Shown: positions 19,409 through 26,857 of the stretch, piece by piece | Position numbering within the stretch: position 1 is the stretch's first letter | Layout of the letters: every line of letters starts with the position of its first letter | Source of the DNA: Mesorhizobium australicum WSM2073 | GTDB lineage: Bacteria; Pseudomonadota; Alphaproteobacteria; Rhizobiales; Rhizobiaceae | Direction: 5' to 3' | Assembly (NCBI RefSeq): GCF_000230995.2 | Contig: NC_019973.1 | Span: 3,672,001-3,736,000, forward strand | Length of the DNA stretch: 64,000 bases | Notes under the pieces: model-generated | Databases searched by the model: none | The model's input: only the letters and a program-made list of their open reading frames with translations | Told to the model about the DNA's origin: nothing | Translations under genes and position numbers: made by a program

Positions 19409-20359
19409 ATGAACAGAATAACCGTCCTTGCCGCGACATTGACACTTGCCACAGGCTTGTCCGCGCCGGCGATGGCCGCCACATCGCTCACCATCGGCAT
19501 CAGCGGATGGACCGGATTCGCGCCGCTGACACTCGCCAAGCAGGCAGGGCTGTTCGAGAAGCATGGGCTCGATGTGACCTTGAAGAAGGTGCCGCAGGCC
19601 AGCCGTCCGCTCGCCATCGCCAGCGGCGACCTGCAATGCGCCGCCACCACGGTCGAGACGTGGCTGGTCTGGAACGCCAGCGGGGTGACCACCAAGCAGA
19701 TTTTCCAGCTCGACAAATCCTATGGCGCCGACGGCATTGTGGTGCGCAACGACATCAAGACGGTCGCCGATCTCAAGGGCAAGACCGTCGCTTCCTCGGC
19801 GCCTGGAACGTCGCCCTACTTCCTGCTGGCCTGGGTGCTGAACAAGAACGGCATGTCGACCAAGGATGTCACGGTCGTCAATCTCGAACCCGACGCGGCG
19901 GCGCAAGCCTTCCTCGCCGGCCAGAACGATGCGGCCGTCACCTACGAGCCCTTCATCTCGGCCGTGCGCGACAAGGCCGACCAGGGGCATATCCTGGCGA
20001 CCACGCTCGACTATCCGATGGTTCTCGACACGGTCGGCTGCACGCCCGAATTCCTCAAGGCCAATCCCGACGCCGCCAAGGCGCTTGCCGACAGCTATTT
20101 CGACGCCCTCGACATGATCAAGAAGGAGCCGCAGAAATCCTATGAGATCATGGGCGCTGACGTGAAACAGTCGGCCAATGAATTCGAGGATTCGGCAAAG
20201 TACCTGAAATGGGCCGACAAGGCCGAGAACAAGCAGTTCTTCACCAAGGAATTCCAGGACTTTTCCAAGACCGCCGGCGATCTGCTGCTGCAAATGGGGC
20301 TGATCAAGGAGGCACCCGACGTCGCCACTCTGGCCGACACCAGCGCCGTGGCGAATTGA
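19409..20359 (+). CDS. ABC transporter substrate-binding protein (nitrate/taurine/NMT1-type)
   Basis: 316 aa. Signal peptide of about 23 residues ending APAMAA, then LTIGISGWTGFAPLTLAKQAGLFEKHG, the typical opening of the SsuA/TauA/NMT1 family. The ATG is preceded by AAGGGGA. Periplasmic receptor of the three-gene importer with the permease 20428-21201 and ATPase 21198-21995. The ligand cannot be read from sequence; the convergent GlxA-type regulator and the nearby betaine genes suggest a nitrogenous or sulfonated organic solute. Confidence 0.9.
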   Translation: MNRITVLAATLTLATGLSAPAMAATSLTIGISGWTGFAPLTLAKQAGLFEKHGLDVTLKKVPQASRPLAIASGDLQCAATTVETWLVWNASGVTTKQIFQLDKSYGADGIVVRNDIKTVADLKGKTVASSAPGTSPYFLLAWVLNKNGMSTKDVTVVNLEPDAAAQAFLAGQNDAAVTYEPFISAVRDKADQGHILATTLDYPMVLDTVGCTPEFLKANPDAAKALADSYFDALDMIKKEPQKSYEIMGADVKQSANEFEDSAKYLKWADKAENKQFFTKEFQDFSKTAGDLLLQMGLIKEAPDVATLADTSAVAN

Positions 20360-20427
20360 CGGTTCAACCCTTGGGCACCGTGCGGTGGCGCAGAGCGCCG
20401 CCGCCTTGCCGCTGACAAAGGACGAAG

Positions 20428-21201
20428 ATGCGCCCCTTGCATCCTGTCTCTCCGAGCCTGCGAACAGTGCTCGGTATCTCCTTCTTCGTGCTGTTCGTGG
20501 CCTTCTGGGCCTGGATCACGCTTGGCGGCCACGTCAACCGCATCTTCCTCGCCGATCCGCTGTCGATGCTGCGGGATGGCTGGCGGCTGCTGGTCGAGGA
20601 TCGTTTCTGGCTCGACATACTGATCACCATCTGGCGGGTCTTCGGCGGCTTTGTACTGGCCTCGGTCGTCGCGGTGCCGCTCGGCATCGCCATGGGCGCC
20701 TGGAAGCCGGTGGAAGCGTTTCTGGAGCCCTTCGTCTCCTTCGCCCGCTATCTGCCGGCGTCGGCCTTCATTCCGCTGCTCATCCTTTGGGCCGGCATTG
20801 GCGAGCTGGAAAAACTGCTCGTCATCTTCGTCGGCTCGGTGTTCCAGATCATCCTGATCATTGCCGTCAAGGTTGGGGCCACGCGGCGCGACCTGGTCGA
20901 GGCCGCTTATACGCTGGGCTCGACCAACAATGGCATCGTCAGGCGGGTCATCATGCCGGCCAATGCGCCCGAGATCGCCGAGACGCTACGGCTGGTGCTC
21001 GGCTGGGCATGGACCTATGTCATCGTGGCCGAATTGATCGGCTCATCGTCGGGCATCGGTTACATGATCATCAACAGCCAGTCGCGGCTGGCGACCGGGC
21101 AGATCATCTTCGGCATCATCGTCATCGGCCTGATCGGGCTGTTGTCCGATTTTGCGTTCAAGGCGTTCAACCGCTGGCTCTTTCCATGGAGCCTGGCGTG
21201 A
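20428..21201 (+). CDS. ABC transporter permease (SsuC/TauC type)
   Basis: 257 aa with six predicted helices and the binding-protein-dependent transport motif around EAAYTLGSTNNGIVRRVIMPAN (EAA loop, residues 152-173), which docks the ATPase. One permease gene suggests a homodimer. The stop overlaps the ATPase GTG start by 3 nt, so it is translationally coupled. Confidence 0.9.
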   Translation: MRPLHPVSPSLRTVLGISFFVLFVAFWAWITLGGHVNRIFLADPLSMLRDGWRLLVEDRFWLDILITIWRVFGGFVLASVVAVPLGIAMGAWKPVEAFLEPFVSFARYLPASAFIPLLILWAGIGELEKLLVIFVGSVFQIILIIAVKVGATRRDLVEAAYTLGSTNNGIVRRVIMPANAPEIAETLRLVLGWAWTYVIVAELIGSSSGIGYMIINSQSRLATGQIIFGIIVIGLIGLLSDFAFKAFNRWLFPWSLA

Positions 21202-21995
21202 GCAAGCTTCTTATCGAGGGTGTCTCGCGAACCTTTGCCGGCGTGCGGGGTGGAGAACCCGTCAAGGCGCTGATGCCAATCGACCTGGCGGTGGCGGCCA
21301 ACGACTTCATCACCGTTTTGGGACCGTCAGGTTGCGGAAAGTCGACACTGTTGAGGATCGTCGCCGGGTTGGAGGCGCCAAGCGAAGGCCGCGTTCGGCT
21401 AGACGGCAAGACGGTGACGCGGCCCGGGCCGGACCGCGGTATGGTCTTCCAGTCCTACACGCTGTTTCCATGGCTGACGGTCGCCGAAAACATCGGCTTC
21501 GGCCTGCGCGAACGGGGGATGGCCGAAAAGGAGCGGGACGACATTGTCGCCTCCTATGTCGATCTCGTCGGGCTGAAGGGGTTCGAGAACCATTGGCCGA
21601 AACAGCTTTCAGGGGGCATGCAGCAGCGCACGGCGATTGCCCGGGCGCTAGCCAACGATCCCGAAATCCTGTTGCTGGACGAGCCGTTCGGGGCGCTGGA
21701 CAACCAGACACGCGGGCTGATGCAGGAATTGCTGCTCGGCATATGGGAACAGCGCAAGAAAACGGTGCTGTTCGTCACCCACGACATTGAGGAGGCGATC
21801 TTCATGGCCTCGCGCGTGATCGTGATGACGGCGCGGCCCGGCCGCATCAAGTCGGATGTCTCCATCGACCTGCCGCATCCCAGGCACTATACGCTGAAGA
21901 CCAGTGCCGAATTCTCGGCGTTGAAGGCGCGGCTGACCGAGGACATCCGCGTCGAGGCGATGCGGACGGCGCAAGTGCGGTCGGCCGAGACCTGA
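21198..21995 (+). CDS. ABC transporter ATP-binding protein (SsuB/TauB type)
   Basis: 265 aa. Walker A GPSGCGKST (about 43-51), Q-loop VFQSYTLFPW, signature LSGGMQQR and Walker B ILLLDEPFGALD are complete. The GTG at 21198 has GGAG six bases upstream; an ATG at 21186 is the alternative. The protein energises uptake with the preceding permease and binding protein. It ends 6 nt before the convergent regulator gene. Confidence 0.9.
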   Translation: MSKLLIEGVSRTFAGVRGGEPVKALMPIDLAVAANDFITVLGPSGCGKSTLLRIVAGLEAPSEGRVRLDGKTVTRPGPDRGMVFQSYTLFPWLTVAENIGFGLRERGMAEKERDDIVASYVDLVGLKGFENHWPKQLSGGMQQRTAIARALANDPEILLLDEPFGALDNQTRGLMQELLLGIWEQRKKTVLFVTHDIEEAIFMASRVIVMTARPGRIKSDVSIDLPHPRHYTLKTSAEFSALKARLTEDIRVEAMRTAQVRSAET

Positions 21996-22001
21996 TCGGG
22001 A

Positions 22002-23015
22002 TCAGGCCGCCAGCAATTGCTTGCGGTCGACGCGTTCCTGCTGCGGCGAGCGGGCGTAGAGCTCGCGGTAACATTTCGAGAAATGCGAGGCCGAGACGAA
22101 GCCGCAGGCGACCGCCACCTCGACCACCGGCAGCGACGATTGGATCAAGAGATGCCGGGCGCGGTCGAGGCGGATTTCGAGGTAGTAACGGGCAGGCGAC
22201 CGTCCCATCTCGGTGCGGAACAGGCGCTCGATCTGGCGGCGCGACAGGTCGACATGGTCGGCGATCTCGATCAGCGACAGCGGCTCGGACAGATTGGCCT
22301 CCATCAGCTCGATGATGGTCAGCACTTTCGAGTTCTGCACGCCGAGGCGGGCGCGCAGCGGCAGGCGCTGGCGGTCGGTCGGACTGCGCACACGATCGGT
22401 CAGCACCTGCTCGCACACGCGGTTGACGAGGTTCTCGTCGAAATCGTCGCCGATCAGCTTCAGCATCATGTCGAGCGCGGCGGTGCCGCCGGCGCAGGTG
22501 TAGATGTTCTGGTCGATCTCGAACAGGTCGGCAAAGACATTGGCCTTCGGGAACGCTTCGGAAAAACCGGGCAGGTTTTCCCAATGGATGGCACAGCGCT
22601 TGTTGGACAGGAGCCCGGCGGCGGCGAGGATATGCGCACCGGTGCACAGGCCGCCGACGGCGACGCCGCGATTGTATTCCTCGCGCAGCCAGGCAAAGGC
22701 GGACTTGTTCTGGTAGCGCTCGACATTGGTGCCGCTGCAGACGATGGCCATATTGGGGCGATCCGGCCCCGCCATCTTCTTGCGTTCCTCCTCCAGCGAG
22801 GTGTTGACCGCACACTCGACGCCGTTCGAGGCGCGCACCGGCTTGCCGTCGATGCTGGCGAGGCGCCAGCGATAGGCCTCGTAGCCGAGCATCCGATTGG
22901 CCGAGCGCAGCGGGTCGAGCGCTGTCGCAAAAGCGATCATGGTGAAATCGGGGATAAGGAAGAACACAAACGATCGCTTGATCGGATGCTTGACGGCGTT
23001 CACGGGGAACCTCAT
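22002..23015 (-). CDS. GlxA-family AraC transcriptional regulator (GbdR-like)
   Basis: 337 aa. An N-terminal DJ-1/PfpI-type domain (about 10-190, with the GGLCTGAHILAAAGLL nucleophile-elbow region) is fused to a C-terminal AraC double helix-turn-helix (about 215-320, ending VACGFVSASHFSKCYRELY). This is the GlxA subfamily that includes ArgR, CdhR and the glycine-betaine regulator GbdR of Pseudomonas. With dimethylglycine, sarcosine and betaine genes around it, a GbdR-like role is plausible but unproven. The start at MRFPVNAVKHPIKRSF is chosen because the upstream frame is not protein-like. A 22-bp palindrome lies about 95 bp upstream. Confidence 0.85.
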   Translation of the reverse strand: MRFPVNAVKHPIKRSFVFFLIPDFTMIAFATALDPLRSANRMLGYEAYRWRLASIDGKPVRASNGVECAVNTSLEEERKKMAGPDRPNMAIVCSGTNVERYQNKSAFAWLREEYNRGVAVGGLCTGAHILAAAGLLSNKRCAIHWENLPGFSEAFPKANVFADLFEIDQNIYTCAGGTAALDMMLKLIGDDFDENLVNRVCEQVLTDRVRSPTDRQRLPLRARLGVQNSKVLTIIELMEANLSEPLSLIEIADHVDLSRRQIERLFRTEMGRSPARYYLEIRLDRARHLLIQSSLPVVEVAVACGFVSASHFSKCYRELYARSPQQERVDRKQLLAA

Positions 23016-23108
23016 CTGGCCATGACGCGAACAGGATGTCGCGAATAGCATAGCGTCATCAGGAAAAACCATTCCTGTCAATCGTCTAGACGGCTTTGGG
23101 AAGATTAA

Positions 23109-23130
23109 ATTTGCGACATGGGTCGCAAAT
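23109..23130. promoter_or_regulatory. Palindrome ATTTGCGAC-N4-GTCGCAAAT upstream of the GlxA-family regulator
   Basis: Perfect 9-bp inverted repeat with a 4-nt spacer, roughly 95 bp upstream of the regulator start. The half-site GTCGCAAA is the same sequence found upstream of the DMGDH-like gene and of the corrinoid/MttB genes, suggesting autoregulation. The remainder of the 328-bp gap 23016-23343 holds no other recognisable element. Confidence 0.5.
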
Positions 23131-23343
23131 GGGCAATCGCCACGCGGTGCTGCTCGAACCAGGCCACCGTCAGGTTGTGAAGGGCGATGGAAGCGCAACA
23201 AAATAAACGCCGCCTCGGCGGACCGAGGCGGCGGCAGTCAACCCTGAAGCCGCGGCAGGGGCGCGGCTCTGGAGGTGTCTTGTATTTTCGATTTCTACGC
23301 AGTTCCGGCCGGGAAAATACGGTTTTCCTGGAACCGCGCTCGT

Positions 23344-23478
23344 TCAGGCGACGAAGCCGAGACGTGCCGCGGCCATGGCGCCGGTCTGGCCGGGCATGGT
23401 GTTGGCAAGACGCTGACGCTCGAGAGCGGTGGTCAGGTTCATTTCGCGGCGGGCGAAGAGGCGGGCAAAAAGCTTCAT
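23344..23478 (-). CDS. 44-aa basic protein of unknown function
   Basis: Short minus-strand gene: begins MKLFARLFARREMN and ends AAARLGFVA before a TGA. A good Shine-Dalgarno (GGAGAT) stands 4 nt before the ATG. Arginine/alanine-rich and amphipathic, with no signal peptide. A dispersed palindromic repeat lies just upstream. Similar mini-proteins are common in rhizobia, but I do not recognise a named family. Confidence 0.5.
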   Translation of the reverse strand: MKLFARLFARREMNLTTALERQRLANTMPGQTGAMAAARLGFVA

Positions 23479-23510
23479 GATCATCTCCAATCGGTTGCTC
23501 GCGCGTCGGC

Positions 23511-23601
23511 CCGAAAATCGAATTGATTTTCGGAAAGCACGATGCGCAGACTCAAAGTGTTAGAGCGTACTTTGTGCGTCCAATAGGACGCACGTCGCTC
23601 T
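23511..23601. repeat. Composite palindromic intergenic repeat (RIME-like)
   Basis: Two hairpins in tandem. The first is CCGAAAATC-N5-GATTTTCGG (perfect 9-bp arms, 23511-23533). The second, 23562-23601, is nested: AGAGCG ... GTGCGTCC-N4-GGACGCAC ... CGCTCT. The pattern resembles dispersed palindromes seen in Mesorhizobium genomes. The rest of the gap 23602-23875 shows nothing that I can assign. Confidence 0.6.
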
Positions 23602-23875
23602 AAACGGGTCGCCTTCGCTTGATGGAGTGGGGCAGCTCGTTTGCTGACGGTGATATAGGCTTGTGTGAGCAGGAACTAAATCGCAAAAGCGAAGCGCTTG
23701 ATATGAAAAGCGACACCAGATGCGACAAATTTTGGCAAGCTACGAGCAAGATGCCTAGGATTCATGAATATTTACAGCGGGTTAATCTAAAAATCGAGCT
23801 GCTATGCGGCTTGCTCATATGCGCCATGCGGCGGCGGCATGGCTCGTGAATTCGTTTGAATACAAATTAAATAGA

Positions 23876-23910
23876 GAAGGCCTGCCGGGCGGGCTGCGCG
23901 GCAGGCCTTC
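23876..23910 (-). terminator. Strong hairpin downstream of the DUF1127 gene
   Basis: Perfect 12-bp arms GAAGGCCTGCCG and CGGCAGGCCTTC with an 11-nt loop. Read on the minus strand it lies 20 nt after the DUF1127 stop and is followed by TCTATTTAATTT, a weak U-tract. Confidence 0.65.
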
Positions 23911-23929
23911 AGCACGGGGTACACACGAT

Positions 23930-24115
23930 TTACTTTGCTCCAGCCCAGGATCCGACGCCGTTGCGAATGCCGGTCTTGGCGTCGGAAGCTTCCGGCCAGC
24001 CGATATCCTTCTGCAGCTCGATCGGCAGTGAACGGATGGCGCGTTCGGTCTGGTAGCGGGTGCGGGCCGCGTTGAATTCGGTCGCGATGCGGCCGAGGGA
24101 CGATAGGATAGACAT
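23930..24115 (-). CDS. DUF1127 small arginine-rich protein (first copy)
   Basis: 61 aa. The C-terminal half RAIRSLPIELQKDIGWPEA is the diagnostic DUF1127 motif (L-x3-x-KDIG). DUF1127 proteins of about 45-70 aa are abundant in Rhizobiales; some act in RNA turnover or phosphate and carbon regulation (known for the family, not shown here). Divergent from the LysR gene at 24334. In Brucella the LysR regulator VtlR activates several DUF1127 genes, so control by this neighbour is a reasonable guess. GGAGAT is located just before the start. Confidence 0.85.
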   Translation of the reverse strand: MSILSSLGRIATEFNAARTRYQTERAIRSLPIELQKDIGWPEASDAKTGIRNGVGSWAGAK

Positions 24116-24333
24116 TTCGATCTCCTTTGCTACGGCACGGCAAGCGCCGGCAATGCGTTACGTCAGGTCTGTTTCAGCTTCATTTCACGTCGATGCAGGT
24201 CTGCGCCGTGGTCGTTTCGTGGCCGCTTTTGGCAGCATGCTGCTTCGATGGAGTTGACTATGCTCCCGGTCTGATGTTCAATCAAACGAAATGGAATGAT
24301 GTTTTGTATCAGAAAAATTGAAGGTCGATCGTC

Positions 24334-25233
24334 ATGAACGCCCCACTCAATCACCCGCTGCCGCTGCTCGACCTCGACGTTTTGCGCACCTTCGTGGCGA
24401 TTGCCGAGACCGGCAGCTTCACCACCGCGGCCAATGCGGTGTTTCGGACGCCGTCGGCCGTCTCCATGCAGATCAAGAAGCTGGAGGATATTCTCGGCCG
24501 CTCGGTGTTCGCGCGCGACGCGCGTTCGGTGACGCTGACCACGGACGGCGAAATGCTGCTCGGCTATGCCCGGCGGCTTTTGTCGATCAACCGCGAGGTG
24601 GTATCGAAGTTCATCATCCCCGATATTGTCGGGGTGGTGCGGCTCGGCTCACCTGACGACTATGGCGAGCGCGTGCTGCCGCATGTGTTGAAGCGTTTCG
24701 CGCAGTCGCATCCCTCGATCGCCGTCGACGTCACCATCGACCAGAGCAGCAATCTGCGCCGGCGCATGGATGACCGGGCGCTCGACATCACGCTGTTGAC
24801 CAATTCGTACAAGACCAGCGCGCTCGGTGCCGAGGTGCTGTTGACCGAGCCGATCGTGTGGGCCGGCGCCAAGGGCGGCTGCGCGCATCTGCGCGAACCG
24901 CTGCCGGTTTCGCTTTGGGAAGAGGGCTGTGCCTGGCGGGCCGGCGCGCTCGAGGCATTGGGCCGCGAGGGCCGCAACTATCGCGTCGCTTATATGAGTG
25001 CCCATACCGCAGGCCAGCGCGCCGCGATCATGGCCGACCTCGCGGTCGCGCCGCTGCCGAGATCGTTCCTGGGCAACGACATGGTCGAACTCTGCCCTAA
25101 GGACGGAATGCCCGATATCGGCACTTACAATCTTGCCATGGTGGTGGCGCCGGACGCCAGCGCGCCGGTCAAGGCCGTCGCCGACCACATCCGCGCGACC
25201 TTCGAAGTGTTCAGGGAAACCGGCAAGTTCTGA
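24334..25233 (+). CDS. LysR-family transcriptional regulator
   Basis: 299 aa. Winged HTH at residues 14-73 (DLDVLRTFVAIAETGSFTTA, then VSMQIKKLE) and a LysR substrate-binding domain from about 95. Three cysteines lie in the effector domain (183, 199, 254), which could make it redox-responsive, as reported for LsrB of Sinorhizobium, though the spacing differs. Divergent to a DUF1127 gene with a 218-bp gap between them. This arrangement recalls VtlR/LsrB, but orthology is not established. Confidence 0.85.
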   Translation: MNAPLNHPLPLLDLDVLRTFVAIAETGSFTTAANAVFRTPSAVSMQIKKLEDILGRSVFARDARSVTLTTDGEMLLGYARRLLSINREVVSKFIIPDIVGVVRLGSPDDYGERVLPHVLKRFAQSHPSIAVDVTIDQSSNLRRRMDDRALDITLLTNSYKTSALGAEVLLTEPIVWAGAKGGCAHLREPLPVSLWEEGCAWRAGALEALGREGRNYRVAYMSAHTAGQRAAIMADLAVAPLPRSFLGNDMVELCPKDGMPDIGTYNLAMVVAPDASAPVKAVADHIRATFEVFRETGKF

Positions 25234-25254
25234 TCGATGTCGTGGGGCCGAGTT

Positions 25255-26265
25255 TCAGTGCTCGGCGATCTCGTCACGTTCGCCGAGCCGATTGATCGTC
25301 TGGCCGAAATGGTTGGTGTGCTGGGATGAAGCTTTGGTCGACGACTTGACCGTTTCCCTTTCAGCCCGAGTGTAGGCGTCGTCGGTGAGAAACGCGACGA
25401 TGTGCTGACGCGCGCGCCGCGCTTCCGGCATGTCAATCAGCGGCCAGACGTGGAACATGCCTTCCTCGTAGATCAGCTCCACCTCGACACCGGCGGCGCT
25501 GGCTTTTTGTGCAAAGATGAGATTGTCGGGCGTGAGAAGATCGCGGGAGCCCGTCAGGAGCAGTGTCTTCGGCAATACCGACAGATCGCCATAGACCGGG
25601 CTGATACGCCAGTCTGTCGGATCCAATCCGGCACTATAGAGCCGGATTGCCTCACGCCCGCCGGCGATGCCCAACCATGGATCATTCCGCTCCGCCTCAA
25701 ACACTTCGGGGTTCGCGAGCGAGACGTCGAGGCCGGGTGAAATCAGCACATGGCGCGACGGCACCGGCAAACCCTCGTCCGCCGCCATCATGGTCAGCAC
25801 CACGGCCATGTTGCCGCCGGCGGAATCGCCCATGAAGACGATATCTTCCGCCTCTGTCTCATCGAGCATCTGGCGGTAGACAGCGCCGACCATGCCGAAC
25901 ATGGCGTGGAAATCGTGTTCCGGGGCGATAGGGTAGATCGGCACGGTGATGCCGTAGCCCAGCCGGTCGGCCATGTCGGCGATCAGATACCAGTGATAGG
26001 GCGTGATTTCAAAGACATAAGCGCCGCCATGCAGGTAGAGTATCCGCTTGTGCTCTCCGGCCTTGGGGGCGATTTCGTAGACCGGAAAACCGTCCACGCT
26101 GCGCGTCTGGATTTCGAAACGCTGATGCAGCGCGGCCGGCGGATGGTGATCCTCTGTCTTGCGCGCGGCGGCGATCCAGCGCTGCAGGTTTTCCGGGCTG
26201 GAAAAGGCTTGCTTGCGGCTGTGCCTGAGCACGAAGGACACAACGTGGCTTTTCAAACTTGGCAT
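25255..26265 (-). CDS. Alpha/beta hydrolase, HSL (hormone-sensitive lipase) family
   Basis: 336 aa. HGGAYVF oxyanion motif near residue 77, nucleophile elbow GDSAGGN near residue 147, and a likely catalytic histidine in GMFHVWP near 282. HSL-type esterases hydrolyse short acyl esters. The C-terminal tail beyond residue 310 (serine, threonine and histidine rich) is atypical. The start MPSLKSHVV is preferred; the frame extends upstream to 26346 without family similarity. Convergent with the LysR gene, 21 nt apart. Confidence 0.85.
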   Translation of the reverse strand: MPSLKSHVVSFVLRHSRKQAFSSPENLQRWIAAARKTEDHHPPAALHQRFEIQTRSVDGFPVYEIAPKAGEHKRILYLHGGAYVFEITPYHWYLIADMADRLGYGITVPIYPIAPEHDFHAMFGMVGAVYRQMLDETEAEDIVFMGDSAGGNMAVVLTMMAADEGLPVPSRHVLISPGLDVSLANPEVFEAERNDPWLGIAGGREAIRLYSAGLDPTDWRISPVYGDLSVLPKTLLLTGSRDLLTPDNLIFAQKASAAGVEVELIYEEGMFHVWPLIDMPEARRARQHIVAFLTDDAYTRAERETVKSSTKASSQHTNHFGQTINRLGERDEIAEH

Positions 26266-26431
26266 GCGAATACACGAACTTCGGCTGCAGCCGACTAAGA
26301 GAACTCCCCCTTGCAACGAAGATCGTGCCTTGGCCGAGAATGTCAAGATTTACGGCGTGCCCACACGCTGGTGTGATCCGCGCGTCGTCGGCGCCGCGGC
26401 AAAAGTGCCGTGCGCAATCGGTTGCTGGTGG

Positions 26432-26460
26432 CCATCGGGGATGTGTGGGATCCCCGGTGG
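26432..26460. other. Inverted repeat between the hydrolase and the second DUF1127 gene
   Basis: CCATCGGGGA and TCCCCGGTGG pair at 9 of 10 positions around a 9-nt loop. It could stop transcription of the minus-strand DUF1127 gene, which ends 35 nt away, but no U-tract follows. The rest of 26266-26494 shows nothing recognisable. Confidence 0.35.
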
Positions 26461-26494
26461 ACGCCGAGCAATTTGTATTTGTCGGCGAACGTCG

Positions 26495-26680
26495 TCACCG
26501 CGTAGAGCCTAGCAGCAGCGAGGCGAGTGTGGCCTGCGGATCGTTCGGCGGCGATGCCGGCCAGCCGATGTCCTTCTGGACATGCGCCGGCAAGCTGTTC
26601 AGCGCGCGGATCGATTTGTTCCTGGCGTGGGCTTGCCTGATGGCCACACCCAAGCGGCCGAAATTTTCGAACATCGTCAT
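26495..26680 (-). CDS. DUF1127 small arginine-rich protein (second copy)
   Basis: 61 aa. The motif ALNSLPAHVQKDIGWPAS is the DUF1127 signature. Three in-frame ATGs are clustered (26686, 26680, 26674); 26680 is chosen because GGGGAG lies exactly 6 nt upstream of it. It has about the same length as the copy at 23930-24115 but diverges outside the motif, so the copies are old paralogs. An inverted repeat (GTTTCCGGATC-N4-GATCCGGAAAC) at 26794-26819 lies about 115 nt upstream. Confidence 0.85.
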   Translation of the reverse strand: MTMFENFGRLGVAIRQAHARNKSIRALNSLPAHVQKDIGWPASPPNDPQATLASLLLGSTR

Positions 26681-26793
26681 TGTCATCTCCCCTGAAGAAC
26701 GGCGATGGCCAAGGACTGTCCTCAGCCGCCGTTCGATGTGCGGGTAAATGCGCTGTGCATGTATCTGCTGGATTTCGCGAAAACAGCGTTTCG

Positions 26794-26819
26794 GTTTCCG
26801 GATCGGACGATCCGGAAAC
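26794..26819. repeat. Perfect 11-bp inverted repeat upstream of DUF1127
   Basis: GTTTCCGGATC-N4-GATCCGGAAAC lies between the DUF1127 gene and the end of the RACo-like gene. It may be the terminator stem of the latter (39 nt after its stop), an operator, or a fragment of a dispersed palindrome. On the minus strand a few thymines occur but no run. Confidence 0.4.
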
Positions 26820-26857
26820 ATTTGCATACAAATAAATCGAGGGAGTGGCCGGCGCGT

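Noticed and set aside
23619..23849. 76-aa plus-strand frame downstream of the composite repeat
   Set aside because: No ribosome-binding site, atypical composition and no family; more likely non-coding.
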